Below, piece after piece: positions 8,699-17,025 of a stretch of DNA of 64,000 nucleotides. The notes below the pieces were generated by a model. The model ran no database searches, was not told the DNA's origin, and worked only from the letters and a program-made list of their open reading frames with translations. Source of the stretch: an uncultured Pseudomonadota bacterium (lineage in GTDB: Bacteria > Pseudomonadota > Gammaproteobacteria > Burkholderiales > Burkholderiaceae_C); the NCBI GenBank assembly GCA_945952465.1, contig CAMFIB010000001.1:1364001-1428000 (forward strand), in the 5' to 3' direction. Both the position numbers and the translations under genes were made by a program. How positions within the stretch are numbered: position 1 is the first letter of the stretch; every line of letters starts with the position of its first letter.

Positions 8699-10227
8699 GG
8701 GCCTTGCGCGCTCCATGGCGGCAGGTGCCTTCGTTGTCAACGAACCCGCATCGGCTGCTGGCTCTCCTGGTCGGCAGCTTTGCCGTGACAGCCGGAGCAT
8801 TAGGGGCGTTGATGCTGATGGACGCCTCGCCGGCTTGGCAGGTACTCAGCTTGTTGGCTCTGTTGTTGTGCGCGGTTTTGGCAATCAATCAGCACCGAGT
8901 GCAAATCTTGTTCGCGTGCTATGTCGCAACGTTGCCCATTGGCATCGCCAAGGGCCTCGTGGCAGGCAGCCATCCCTACTATCCCGCGCTGTCGATCACA
9001 TTGTCAGACATTTTTTTGCTCCTGCTCATATTGGAGCGGGCTCTTGCGGCGCCATCGGAGGAGGCCCATCGGATAGCGCCTCACCGCGTGCTGTTGGCGG
9101 CAAGTTTATGGCTGGGATGGCAATGGTGTTGCGCAGTCATGTCGCCCAACCTACTCGACGGCTTGCTGGCTGCCATGACACAGACCAAATATCTCATTGC
9201 CATGTGGCTGGGATTTGGCTACCTGAGAAGGCCAGGGTTTTGGCGCGCCTTGGTCTATGGCTTGGCTGCTGCCGTGATCCTGAATGTCACGGTTTCTGCA
9301 CTTCAGATTGCATCGGGCGGCAGTTTCGAAATCCAGGGAATCGCCGGATCGAAGGAACGGGCTCTCAGTTTTGCCGACGCAGGCATTCTGAATCTCGTGC
9401 GCCCGTCCGGCTTGATGTCGCACCCGAACGAGCTGGCCGGCATCTTGGTTCTCGCATTGCCGGGGCTACTGGGCGCACTCTTGTTGACAGATGCGGTACC
9501 CGCCAAGGCGAGGCGTGCTTGCTGGCTTTTTGCCGGATTAGCCTCCACCATGCTGATCATGACGCTGTCGCGAGGCGGCTGGATAGCCCTTGCGGTTGGA
9601 GTTATCGTATTTGCCACGGCAGGATGGCTGAACGGCGCAATCCAAACGCGAAGAATTCGAAAAGGAATTATCGGATTCACCATGATCGTGCTTCTTTCGG
9701 TAGTGGCGTTTCCGGTGATCTATCTGCGCCTGACCGAGAGCGACAACCGATCAACACAATCACGTTTGCTGTTGCTTCAACAGGCCGTTGCAGTCGTGGA
9801 GAGCGCGCCTGTGATCGGCGTGGGATTGTCGGGTTATTCGTGGGCCGCCAAGCACCATCTTCCTCCCGCTCTCAGTGCTTTCGATGATGAATACCGAAGA
9901 ATTCTGTCACGCAGCCTTGTCCATAACAAATATCTTTTGGTCACCGCCGAATGCGGCCTGATCGGTCTCATCCTGTTCTTGAATGTGTTTCGAGTTGCTA
10001 TCCACACGGCGCTTAAAACACGTTATTCGAATGACCCAACACGGCAGGTTGTCGCATTGAGTTTGCTCGGAGGGCTGGCCGCCCTTTTAACGGTTTTTCT
10101 AGCTGAACCGTCTGACAGGGGCGCTTCTATTGAATGCACCTGGCTCCTGATGGGCGCAATCGCCGCTTTGAGCGTGAATCGATTTCCGCCTAGACAACCT
10201 AAAAGCGGAACGCCATCGATCCTGTAA
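8695..10227 (+). CDS. O-antigen polymerase/ligase family protein (Wzy)
   Basis: The 510-residue protein is very hydrophobic with about ten or more predicted membrane helices and carries the Wzy_C pattern: GLMSHPNELAGILVLALPGLLG, TLSRGGWIALAVGVIVF, a periplasmic-loop stretch with SRLLLLQQAVAVVESAPVIGVGLSGY, and LVHNKYLLVTAECGLIGLILF. Wzy polymerises lipid-linked repeat units in the periplasm. The location between ATPase and flippase supports Wzy rather than WaaL ligase. It overlaps the previous gene by ATGA (8695-8698) and the next begins 5 bases after the stop. Confidence 0.82.
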   Translation: MRALRAPWRQVPSLSTNPHRLLALLVGSFAVTAGALGALMLMDASPAWQVLSLLALLLCAVLAINQHRVQILFACYVATLPIGIAKGLVAGSHPYYPALSITLSDIFLLLLILERALAAPSEEAHRIAPHRVLLAASLWLGWQWCCAVMSPNLLDGLLAAMTQTKYLIAMWLGFGYLRRPGFWRALVYGLAAAVILNVTVSALQIASGGSFEIQGIAGSKERALSFADAGILNLVRPSGLMSHPNELAGILVLALPGLLGALLLTDAVPAKARRACWLFAGLASTMLIMTLSRGGWIALAVGVIVFATAGWLNGAIQTRRIRKGIIGFTMIVLLSVVAFPVIYLRLTESDNRSTQSRLLLLQQAVAVVESAPVIGVGLSGYSWAAKHHLPPALSAFDDEYRRILSRSLVHNKYLLVTAECGLIGLILFLNVFRVAIHTALKTRYSNDPTRQVVALSLLGGLAALLTVFLAEPSDRGASIECTWLLMGAIAALSVNRFPPRQPKSGTPSIL

Positions 10228-10232
10228 GCCAG

Positions 10233-11723
10233 ATGATCCGCAATTTTTTCTCGATGTCTTTCATGCGGATTGCCAGTGCGGCCATGACATTGCTCATGGT
10301 GATCAGCATTGCACGGGTTTGGGGATTGGAGTTGCTGGGTGGCTTCTCTCTGTTGCTGGCCACTTTCTTGTCTTTCCAACTGCTGCCCCTTTTGGGCTTG
10401 AACCTGTATCTGATCCGCGAGGTTGCCGCACGTCCATCATGTGCCCACGAACATGCGGCAACTGCGGCAGCTGTTTCAAGCTGTGTGTCCCTGGCGCTTT
10501 TCGTGGCTATTGGATGGGGCGGAGGGCAACTCTATCCGGAGCGGCCGGAATTGGAAAATGCATTCTGGATCACGGCAGCCTGTTTGCTGCCGACAGCAAT
10601 GATCGTGGTGGCCGAGTCAATCCTCCTAGCAAGACAATTGATGCCGCTGGTTGCGCGAGTCAACATTGTCGAGAGCATGGTGCGAACGATTGCCACCATC
10701 GTGATCGTTCATATTGGAGGCAGCATTTCGCACGTGATGCTGGTCTTCCTGCTGTGCCGAGTCGGCGCCATGGGGACCTATCTGTGCCATCCCGAGGTAC
10801 CGCCACTGATCGCCCCGCGTAAGGTCTCATGTCAGATGGCCCGTCGGTATGTTGCCGTCTTGCCCACATTTTTCGGCATCGCTATCTGCTCGGCTTTGGC
10901 ACCACGCCTCGACGTATTGGTTCTAAGCAAGCTGGCTCGTCCAATCGAGCTCGGCCTGTACGCATCCCCCGTTAGATTGTTCGAATTGGCGCAGATGGTG
11001 CCTCAAATCTTGATGGTAGTGGCGCTGCCTCGTATCGTCGTCCTTTGGAAGTCTCGGCCCGATGATGTACCGTGGCTCGCGGCAGGATTGGTAGCGGGCC
11101 CTCTCATGGTTCTCGCGCCAGGGCTCATCTTGGCTTGTGCGCACTCCGAAACCTTGCTAGCGATGTTCGGTGCAGAGGCGACCCTTGGTGCACCTGCTCT
11201 GATGTGGCTGCTTCCGGGTGTCCTCTTCGTTGGCATGGGTCAAATTCTGGCCGCTTGCATGTTGGCAGCCGACCGCAGCGATCTTGATCTTCGCGCTCTC
11301 GCAGTCTCCTGCGGCTTATCACTCATTGGCCTGCTGGTGGCGATTCCGCGCTGGGGAGCAACCGGAGCCGCGGCAGTCACTTTCACGGTCATTGTGTTGT
11401 CTGTATTGCTGAGGCTGGCCTTGTTGCGAGACCATATGGATCTGCGTCCAATTGTGGGCACATGGTTGTGGGGATGGGTGCCCGTGGTGGGAATGGGAGC
11501 CACCCTTTGGGCCACGCCCAATGCGGGGCCTGTCGTATCCACGGGAGTTTCCCTCATGGTCTTCACTGCACTCTTTGCGTTGGTTCTACATTTTCAACGC
11601 GCCCGCTGGCGCCAGGTTTTTACCGCCCTATTTGGTGCCGGCAACCCTTCGGTGCGGATACCCGTTCTCCGCCCATCGGCATCGGCGTCAACTGCTGGAA
11701 CGGGGACATCGCCAACTCCATGA
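10233..11723 (+). CDS. Lipid-linked oligosaccharide flippase (Wzx/MATE-like polysaccharide transporter)
   Basis: The 496-residue protein is composed almost entirely of hydrophobic helices (I count about 12-14). It starts with the Polysacc_synt pattern FFSMSFMRIASAAMTLLMVISIARVWGLELLGGFSLLLAT, with a Gly-rich turn typical of Wzx, and a central CSALAPRLDVLVLSKLARPIELGLYASPVRLFELAQM segment that matches the second half of the family. Wzx moves undecaprenyl-linked repeat units across the inner membrane. With Wza, co-polymerase and Wzy it defines a Wzx/Wzy-dependent pathway. The final codons overlap the start of the acetyltransferase-like gene (ATGA, 11720-11723). Confidence 0.85.
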   Translation: MIRNFFSMSFMRIASAAMTLLMVISIARVWGLELLGGFSLLLATFLSFQLLPLLGLNLYLIREVAARPSCAHEHAATAAAVSSCVSLALFVAIGWGGGQLYPERPELENAFWITAACLLPTAMIVVAESILLARQLMPLVARVNIVESMVRTIATIVIVHIGGSISHVMLVFLLCRVGAMGTYLCHPEVPPLIAPRKVSCQMARRYVAVLPTFFGIAICSALAPRLDVLVLSKLARPIELGLYASPVRLFELAQMVPQILMVVALPRIVVLWKSRPDDVPWLAAGLVAGPLMVLAPGLILACAHSETLLAMFGAEATLGAPALMWLLPGVLFVGMGQILAACMLAADRSDLDLRALAVSCGLSLIGLLVAIPRWGATGAAAVTFTVIVLSVLLRLALLRDHMDLRPIVGTWLWGWVPVVGMGATLWATPNAGPVVSTGVSLMVFTALFALVLHFQRARWRQVFTALFGAGNPSVRIPVLRPSASASTAGTGTSPTP

Positions 11724-12382
11724 ACCTACCCCTTCGTCGACCTGATGATCAATGCATGCAAGATACCGTGGCGCAATCACCTTGCAAAATCTCGTTACGT
11801 CAGACCCTGTCTCGGATTGCAGAGGATCATCGTCGAAGCTGTGAGATGTTGGGAGGAACCCATTCCTTTTCTAGACGCTTGTTCTGGGCTCTGTCGCCAA
11901 GCATCATTTCACTCGCGCTCTATCGACTGTCGCACTACTTGTACACGCATGGGATGCGCCCGCTGGCATGGCCGTTGTATCTGTTGAACGTCTACTGGAC
12001 TGGAGCCGACATTCCCCCCAGCTCCGTCATCGGCAGAAACTGCTTCATTGGCCACGCCGTGGGCACCATCATCTGCGGCACGGTGGGAGACAACGCGATC
12101 TTGTATGCAAGAGTCGGAATAGGCGGGGGCATTGCTCACGAGGGTGATAGCGGCCGAGAAGCTTATGGCCTCCCGGTCATTGGCCACAATGTTGCCATTG
12201 GTGCGGGGGCGCTTGTCCTTGGTTCAATAACCATTGGTGATGGTGCATCCGTAGGTGCAGGGGCTGTCGTGACCAAAGACATCCCCCCTGGCTTCACCGC
12301 CATTTCCCGGGCGGCAGGCACTATCGTCAGGCCTAAACGCCAGACGACAGATGCATCGCTTGATGAAAGCCAAGCACCATGA
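11720..12382 (+). CDS. Serine acetyltransferase-like hexapeptide-repeat protein
   Basis: The 220-residue product begins MNLPLRRPDDQCMQDTV, with ATG 11720 overlapping the flippase stop; ATG 11756 is an in-frame alternative. A helical N-terminal half (LRQTLSRIAEDHRRSCE…LYRLSHYLYTHGMRPLAWPLYLLN) precedes a left-handed beta-helix with hexapeptide repeats (GADIPPSSVIGRNCFIGHAVG…VIGHNVAIGAGALVLGSITIGDGASVGAGAVVTKDIPP). The order is that of CysE-like acetyltransferases, but the serine-binding N-terminal domain is short. In a polysaccharide locus it more likely O-acetylates a sugar from acetyl-CoA; that is inference from context. It is joined to the next gene by ATGA. Confidence 0.75.
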   Translation: MNLPLRRPDDQCMQDTVAQSPCKISLRQTLSRIAEDHRRSCEMLGGTHSFSRRLFWALSPSIISLALYRLSHYLYTHGMRPLAWPLYLLNVYWTGADIPPSSVIGRNCFIGHAVGTIICGTVGDNAILYARVGIGGGIAHEGDSGREAYGLPVIGHNVAIGAGALVLGSITIGDGASVGAGAVVTKDIPPGFTAISRAAGTIVRPKRQTTDASLDESQAP

Positions 12383-13350
12383 GCGCCGCAGATGTAGCCG
12401 TCATCATCGTTAACTGGAAGGTGAGGGAACTGCTCAGATCGTGCATTGAATCAATTCACGAAGCGAGCGGTCTGCTGGCAGGATCCACTCAAATCATCGT
12501 TGTCGACAACGATTCTGGCGATGGGAGCTCGGAGATGGTCCGGGCTCAATTTCCAGACGTCATGTTGATCTCGAATCGCGAAAATGTGGGGTTCGGTCAA
12601 GCAAACAATCAAGCACTTGCACTCACGGAAGCAAGTACTTTGATCTTGTTGAATCCGGATACCTTAGTTCAGATCGGTGCCTTGGCGGGCATGGTGTCGT
12701 CACTCTACAGTGACCCGACCGTTGGTTTGGTCGGATGTCGTCTGTTGAACAAAGACGGATCGCTCCAGAGGTGGACGGCTGGAGCTTTCCCCCGGCTATC
12801 CAATGTGCTTTCGCACTATTTCTTCATCGATCGCATCTTGCCTCGCTCGTTAAGACCTGCGCCACTGTATCTGGACCGAGACATCTCGGAACCCATTGAT
12901 GTCGATTGGGTGTCTGGTGCATGCATGGCTATACGTCGTGATGCGCTTCAAGGGCAGTTGTTCGATCCTCGTTTTTTCATGTATGCGGAAGACATGGAAC
13001 TCTGCCACCGACTCCGCCACACCGGCTGGCGCGTTCGCTACGATCCGCGGATCAGCGTCGTGCATTTCCAAGGAGAAAGTCTGCGACAGCAAAAAACCGA
13101 CGTGATGCTGTCGTCTCTGGAAAGTCCGCGCCACTTTTTCGAAATGACACGGGGCAAAACGGCCGCGCGGGTGTTCGACATCATCGTACTGGCAGGTTTC
13201 GCGCTGCGATGGATGCTCTATGGCCTTGCAGTGAAGGTAGTTGCTCGTCCGGAATTTTCCCAGAGGTTTCGCTCAAGTAGGTGCTACCTCGGGTTGGCTT
13301 GGCGCATCTTGAAAAAGAACTTGGTCGTGCGTACCACGGCTGCCCAATAG
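12379..13350 (+). CDS. Family 2 glycosyltransferase (WbbL-type, rhamnosyltransferase-like)
   Basis: The 323-residue GT-A protein begins VAVIIVNWKVRELLRSCIESI and has IIVVDNDSGDGSSEMV, the NVGFGQANNQALAL motif, ILLNPDT (metal-binding region), VDWVSGACMAIRRDAL and FFMYAEDMELCHRLRHTGWRVRYDPR, all typical of the dTDP-rhamnosyl/galactofuranosyl GT2 group. A C-terminal hydrophobic segment (VFDIIVLAGFALRWMLYGLAVKV) suggests membrane attachment. It transfers a sugar to the lipid-linked repeat at the cytoplasmic face. The donor sugar cannot be told. The start ATG 12379 overlaps the previous stop. Confidence 0.85.
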   Translation: MSAADVAVIIVNWKVRELLRSCIESIHEASGLLAGSTQIIVVDNDSGDGSSEMVRAQFPDVMLISNRENVGFGQANNQALALTEASTLILLNPDTLVQIGALAGMVSSLYSDPTVGLVGCRLLNKDGSLQRWTAGAFPRLSNVLSHYFFIDRILPRSLRPAPLYLDRDISEPIDVDWVSGACMAIRRDALQGQLFDPRFFMYAEDMELCHRLRHTGWRVRYDPRISVVHFQGESLRQQKTDVMLSSLESPRHFFEMTRGKTAARVFDIIVLAGFALRWMLYGLAVKVVARPEFSQRFRSSRCYLGLAWRILKKNLVVRTTAAQ

Positions 13351-13367
13351 GGCCGCGCTCGCGTTTC

Positions 13368-14507
13368 ATGGACAGCCCCAATCACCGCGCCCGAATCGGA
13401 GTGGATTTCCATACGGCAGGTGGAATCTTTCAAGGAAGCCGCAGTTACCTTCTGGGCATCTATCGGGAGGCAATCGTCCTCGCGCCCGATATCGATTTCA
13501 TTTTCTACGTTGCTGAACCCGCCGTATTCCTCAGAGAGCAGCCTGAGTTCAAGCGCCCCAATGTGCAGATTGTGCGTTTGCGCCAGCTTTCTCCTGTTCT
13601 GCGGCTCGCCTTTCAGTTGGCCTGGCGACAGTGGCGAGATCAACTTGATCTATTGCATGTCCAGTATCGGTTGCCGTTTTTGAGGGTCGGCGCGTGTGCC
13701 TGCACCATCCACGACGTGCTGTTCGAAACACACCCGCAGTTCTTTTCAACGCAATTTGCCAGAATGGCCAAACTGACAAGCAGGATGGCCGTTCGAAACG
13801 CCGACTTGCTCTTCGCGGCAAGTGATTATTCTCGTGCTGAAATCGAAAGAATTTACAACCTGCCTCCCAACCGGATTCGCGTGACCCATGGAGCTGCGGA
13901 TCTGACAAGGTTCTATCCAGGTAACCGTGGCGCCGAAGTCGCCTCACGATACCGACTCACGGCGGGAGAATACATCTGCATCGTCGGTCGAATTGAGCCC
14001 CGGAAAAATCATCTCGGCCTGATCTTGGCCTATGCGAACCTACCTGAGCCGCGTCCGACACTCGTCGTCATCGGTCAGCGCGATTTCGGTTTTCATCGGG
14101 TATTTGAAGAAATTCAGAGGTTAGGACTCGACCCGGAAATTCGAGTACTGGATACCGTCGATGATCAGGATCTTCCAGCATTGATCCGTCATGCCCGCCT
14201 TTTTGTCTATCCCTCATTTGCAGAGGGTTTCGGTATCCCCGTATTGGAGGCCATGGCAAGCGGCGTACCCGTCATCACGTCCAATACAACCTCATTACCT
14301 GAAGTCGCTGGAGACGCTGCACGCCTTGTTGACCCAGAGGATATTGATGCGCTCACGGCTGCCATGGCCGAAGAACTTGAGGCCGGTGCGGAAAAGCGCG
14401 CCTCCCGCATCGCCGCAGGAATTGATCAAGCCCGTCGATTTTCTTGGCACAAGAGCGCCAGCGCCTTGGTGGAAGGCTTCCGTGAATGGCTCAAGGGCAC
14501 CTCATGA
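13368..14507 (+). CDS. Family 4 glycosyltransferase (GT-B)
   Basis: From ATG 13368 the product is 379 residues. The N-terminal domain begins RIGVDFHTAGGIFQGSRSYLLGIYREA. The C-terminal donor domain has IVGRIEPRKNHLGLILAYANLPEP, VLDTVDDQDLPALIRHARLFVYPSFAEGFGIPVLEAMASGVPVITSNTTSLPEVAGDAARLVDP, the hallmark of GT4 enzymes including the E-x7-E motif. An upstream in-frame ATG (13281) lies inside the preceding glycosyltransferase gene and seems less likely. Its stop overlaps the next start (ATGA, 14504-14507). Role: addition of one sugar of the repeat unit; specificity unknown, although mannosyl- or rhamnosyltransferase relatives are common. Confidence 0.85.
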   Translation: MDSPNHRARIGVDFHTAGGIFQGSRSYLLGIYREAIVLAPDIDFIFYVAEPAVFLREQPEFKRPNVQIVRLRQLSPVLRLAFQLAWRQWRDQLDLLHVQYRLPFLRVGACACTIHDVLFETHPQFFSTQFARMAKLTSRMAVRNADLLFAASDYSRAEIERIYNLPPNRIRVTHGAADLTRFYPGNRGAEVASRYRLTAGEYICIVGRIEPRKNHLGLILAYANLPEPRPTLVVIGQRDFGFHRVFEEIQRLGLDPEIRVLDTVDDQDLPALIRHARLFVYPSFAEGFGIPVLEAMASGVPVITSNTTSLPEVAGDAARLVDPEDIDALTAAMAEELEAGAEKRASRIAAGIDQARRFSWHKSASALVEGFREWLKGTS

Positions 14508-15484
14508 AGCGACATTCAGAGCTTCCGACGCCGATGATCTCGGTCATCATCCCAACATTCAATCGAGCCAATATCCTCCTGCGTACCCTGACGGCTCTGT
14601 GCGAACAGGACATGCCGCTCGATCAGTATGAAGTTGTAGTAGCCGACGACGGATCGAGCGATGCAACACAACGCGTCGTCGAAGAATTCAGCAACGGGGC
14701 GCCCGTCCGAATCGAATATTCCTGGGACTCCAATCAAGGAGCCAATGCCGCGCGAAATCGGGCCATCGCGCGCGCCAGAGGACATATTCTGGTGATCATC
14801 AATGACGACACCGTGCCGATTCAGACATTTCTGTCATGTCACGCTGCTCTTCATCACCGGTATCCGCAACAGGAGGTGGCTGCGCTGGGGCGCATGACGA
14901 TCTCGCCTGAAGTTCCCTATTCGCTTTTCACCGAGTGCCATCTGGATGCGTGGTTCGCCCAGTTCACGAACAAACAAGAACTCGGCTGGAAAGGGTTTGT
15001 CACCTGCAATCTGTCGGTCAAAAGGACTTTCCTGGAAGCTTTCGGCATGTTCGAAGAGGGCTTGCGGTGGCATGAGGACATCGAGCTTGGGGAACGACTT
15101 TCACGGCATGGCCTTCGCGTGTTCTATCTTCCGGAGGCGTTGGGTTACCACCTGCACCATCTCAGAGAAAAAGATTTTCTAGGCGTTGCGGAGCGCGAGG
15201 GTCGAGCGCTGGCGGATTGGTACTTCAAGGCACCATCGCTGGCCAGCAAAATGGCTCAAGTTGGCTTGCATACCCACGCGAGCGCGTCGAAGCGGCTGCT
15301 GTACAGGGTTGCGGATGCCATGCTGAATGCTTGGACATTCCCTTATTGCGTTCAGGTCGCACGCATCCTCACCTACGCGAAGCCGGAAACAGCGAGGATG
15401 ATCTACCTCAAGTTGTACCAATCCAGAAAACGACGCGCTACGCGGGCCAGACTTGGCGAACTTGGCATGCCGTCGCGGACATAA
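14504..15484 (+). CDS. Family 2 glycosyltransferase
   Basis: From ATG 14504 the 326-residue GT-A protein has MISVIIPTFNRANILLRTLTALCEQ, VVVADDGSSDAT, NQGANAARNRAIARARGHILVIINDDTVP (metal-binding pair of Asp), and a later acceptor-domain segment FEEGLRWHEDIELGERLSRHGLRVFYLPEALGYH. The residues WHEDIELGERL match the ED(x)ELG catalytic region of GT2. It is the last gene of the exopolysaccharide operon. About 50 bases downstream is a strong hairpin shared with the convergent tRNA gene. The N-terminal PMISVIIPTFNR could be preceded by a short tail (MKRHSELPT), chosen because ATG overlaps the previous stop. Confidence 0.85.
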   Translation: MKRHSELPTPMISVIIPTFNRANILLRTLTALCEQDMPLDQYEVVVADDGSSDATQRVVEEFSNGAPVRIEYSWDSNQGANAARNRAIARARGHILVIINDDTVPIQTFLSCHAALHHRYPQQEVAALGRMTISPEVPYSLFTECHLDAWFAQFTNKQELGWKGFVTCNLSVKRTFLEAFGMFEEGLRWHEDIELGERLSRHGLRVFYLPEALGYHLHHLREKDFLGVAEREGRALADWYFKAPSLASKMAQVGLHTHASASKRLLYRVADAMLNAWTFPYCVQVARILTYAKPETARMIYLKLYQSRKRRATRARLGELGMPSRT

Positions 15485-15533
15485 GGCCTGAGCCTCTCGA
15501 CCAAAGAATGATCGGAAGCGAAGCAGAAAGACA

Positions 15534-15565
15534 AAACCCGGATCACCTTTCGGCGATCCGGGTTT
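15534..15565 (-). terminator. Rho-independent terminator after tRNA-Ser
   Basis: Read on the minus strand, AAACCCGGATCGCC, a GAAA loop and GGTGATCCGGGTTT form a 14-bp stem with one G·U pair, followed by TGTCTTTC. It lies directly after the tRNA 3' end. On the plus strand it follows the last exopolysaccharide gene, but the T-run there is short, so it is mainly a minus-strand terminator that may serve both convergent units. Confidence 0.8.
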
Positions 15566-15571
15566 CATGCT

Positions 15572-15664
15572 TGGCGGAGACGAAGGGATTCGAACCCTTG
15601 ATGAGGCTCTACACCCCATACTCCCTTAGCAGGGGAGCACCTTCGGCCACTCGGTCACGTCTCC
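15572..15664 (-). tRNA. tRNA-Ser (anticodon GCU)
   Basis: The minus strand reads GGAGACG (acceptor), a D-arm with GAGTGGCCGAAGG, the anticodon stem CTCCC/GGGAG around loop TGCTAA giving anticodon GCU, a long class II variable arm (TATGGGGTGTAGAGCCTCATC), the T-arm AAGGGTTCGAATCCCTT and CGTCTCC, then G and an encoded CCA. It reads AGC/AGU serine codons. Length and the long variable arm confirm a serine tRNA. Confidence 0.95.
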
Positions 15665-15695
15665 AATGGCTCAAATTATCGCACGACTTGGGGGC

Positions 15696-16967
15696 TCAAC
15701 CGCCTGCGCCCTGATCGAGTTCGAAGGCCTTGTGCAGTGCGCGCACGGCCAGTTCCATGTACTTCTCGTCGAGCACGACGGAAGTCTTGATTTCGCTGGT
15801 GGAGATCATCTGGATGTTGATGCCCTCTTCGCTCAGCGCGCGGAACATCTTGCTGGCCACGCCGACGTGGCTGCGCATGCCGATGCCGACGACGCTGACC
15901 TTGCAGGTCTTGTTGTCACCGACGACTTCGGTGGCGCCGAGCGCCGGCACGACCTTGCTCTTCAGCAGGTCGATGGTCTTGGCGTAGTCGTTTCGGTGAA
16001 CGGTGAAGCTGAAGTCGGTTTTGCCGTCCTTCGAGATGTTCTGGATGATGACGTCGACCTCGATGTTGGCGTCGGCCACGGCGCCGAGGATCTGGTACGC
16101 GATGCCGGGCTTGTCGGGCACGCCCAGGATGGAGATCTTGGCTTCGTCGCGGTTGAAGGCAATGCCGGAAACGACGGCTTGTTCCATTTTTTCGTCTTCC
16201 TCAAAAGTGATGAGCGTGCCGGACTTCGATTCTTCTGCGAGGTCGATGTCCCACGGGGTGAAGCTGCTGAGCACGCGCAGCGGCACGCGGTATTTGCCGG
16301 CGAATTCGACCGAGCGGATCTGCAGCACCTTGGAGCCCATGGAGGCCATTTCGAGCATTTCCTCGAAGCTCACGGTGTGCAGGCGGCGTGCTTCGGGCAC
16401 GACGCGCGGGTCGGTGGTGTAGACGCCGTCGACGTCGGTGTAAATGAGGCACTCGTCGGCTTTCATCGCGGCCGCCACGGCCACGGCCGAGGTGTCGGAG
16501 CCGCCACGGCCGAGCGTGGTGATGTGGCCTGCCTCGTCGATGCCCTGGAAGCCGGTGACAATGACCACCTTGCCGGCAGCCAGGTCGCCGCGCACGCGGG
16601 CGTCGTCGATGCTCTCGATGCGGGCCTTGGTGTAGGCGCTGTTGGTGCGGATGGGCACCTGCCAGCCGGCGTAGCTCACCGAGCCCATGCCCTCGGCCTG
16701 CAGCGCGATGGCCAGCAAGGCGGAAGACGCCTGCTCGCCGGTCGAGGCCAGCATGTCGAGTTCGCGGTTGTAGGCGTCGTCGGCCTTGGCCGGAGCCAGT
16801 TCCCTGGCAAGGCCAAGCAAACGGTTGGTTTCGCCGCTCATGGCGCTGGGCACGACCACCATCTGGTGGCCGGCGCGCGCCCATTTGGCGACGCGTTTGG
16901 CGACGTTGCGGATGCGCTCGGTGGAGCCCATCGACGTGCCGCCGTATTTGTGAACGATCAATGCCAT
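15696..16967 (-). CDS. lysC: Aspartate kinase
   Basis: From ATG 16967 the 423-residue protein starts [19 protein letters not shown] (nucleotide-binding KYGGTS), followed by [39 protein letters not shown] and [13 protein letters not shown], the signature of aspartokinase. The C-terminal half has two ACT-like domains with [17 protein letters not shown] and [19 protein letters not shown]…[15 protein letters not shown], the lysine/threonine binding type. It phosphorylates L-aspartate, the first step to lysine, threonine and methionine. Length agrees with the monofunctional family. It is encoded between tilS and tRNA-Ser, as in many Burkholderiales. Confidence 0.96.
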   Translation of the reverse strand: MALIVHKYGGTSMGSTERIRNVAKRVAKWARAGHQMVVVPSAMSGETNRLLGLARELAPAKADDAYNRELDMLASTGEQASSALLAIALQAEGMGSVSYAGWQVPIRTNSAYTKARIESIDDARVRGDLAAGKVVIVTGFQGIDEAGHITTLGRGGSDTSAVAVAAAMKADECLIYTDVDGVYTTDPRVVPEARRLHTVSFEEMLEMASMGSKVLQIRSVEFAGKYRVPLRVLSSFTPWDIDLAEESKSGTLITFEEDEKMEQAVVSGIAFNRDEAKISILGVPDKPGIAYQILGAVADANIEVDVIIQNISKDGKTDFSFTVHRNDYAKTIDLLKSKVVPALGATEVVGDNKTCKVSVVGIGMRSHVGVASKMFRALSEEGINIQMISTSEIKTSVVLDEKYMELAVRALHKAFELDQGAGG

Positions 16968-17025
16968 CGGAAAAATCGGGGGGTGTGGCGCGCTGCAAAA
17001 GCGGTTCTGGTGCGCCAGCGGCCTT

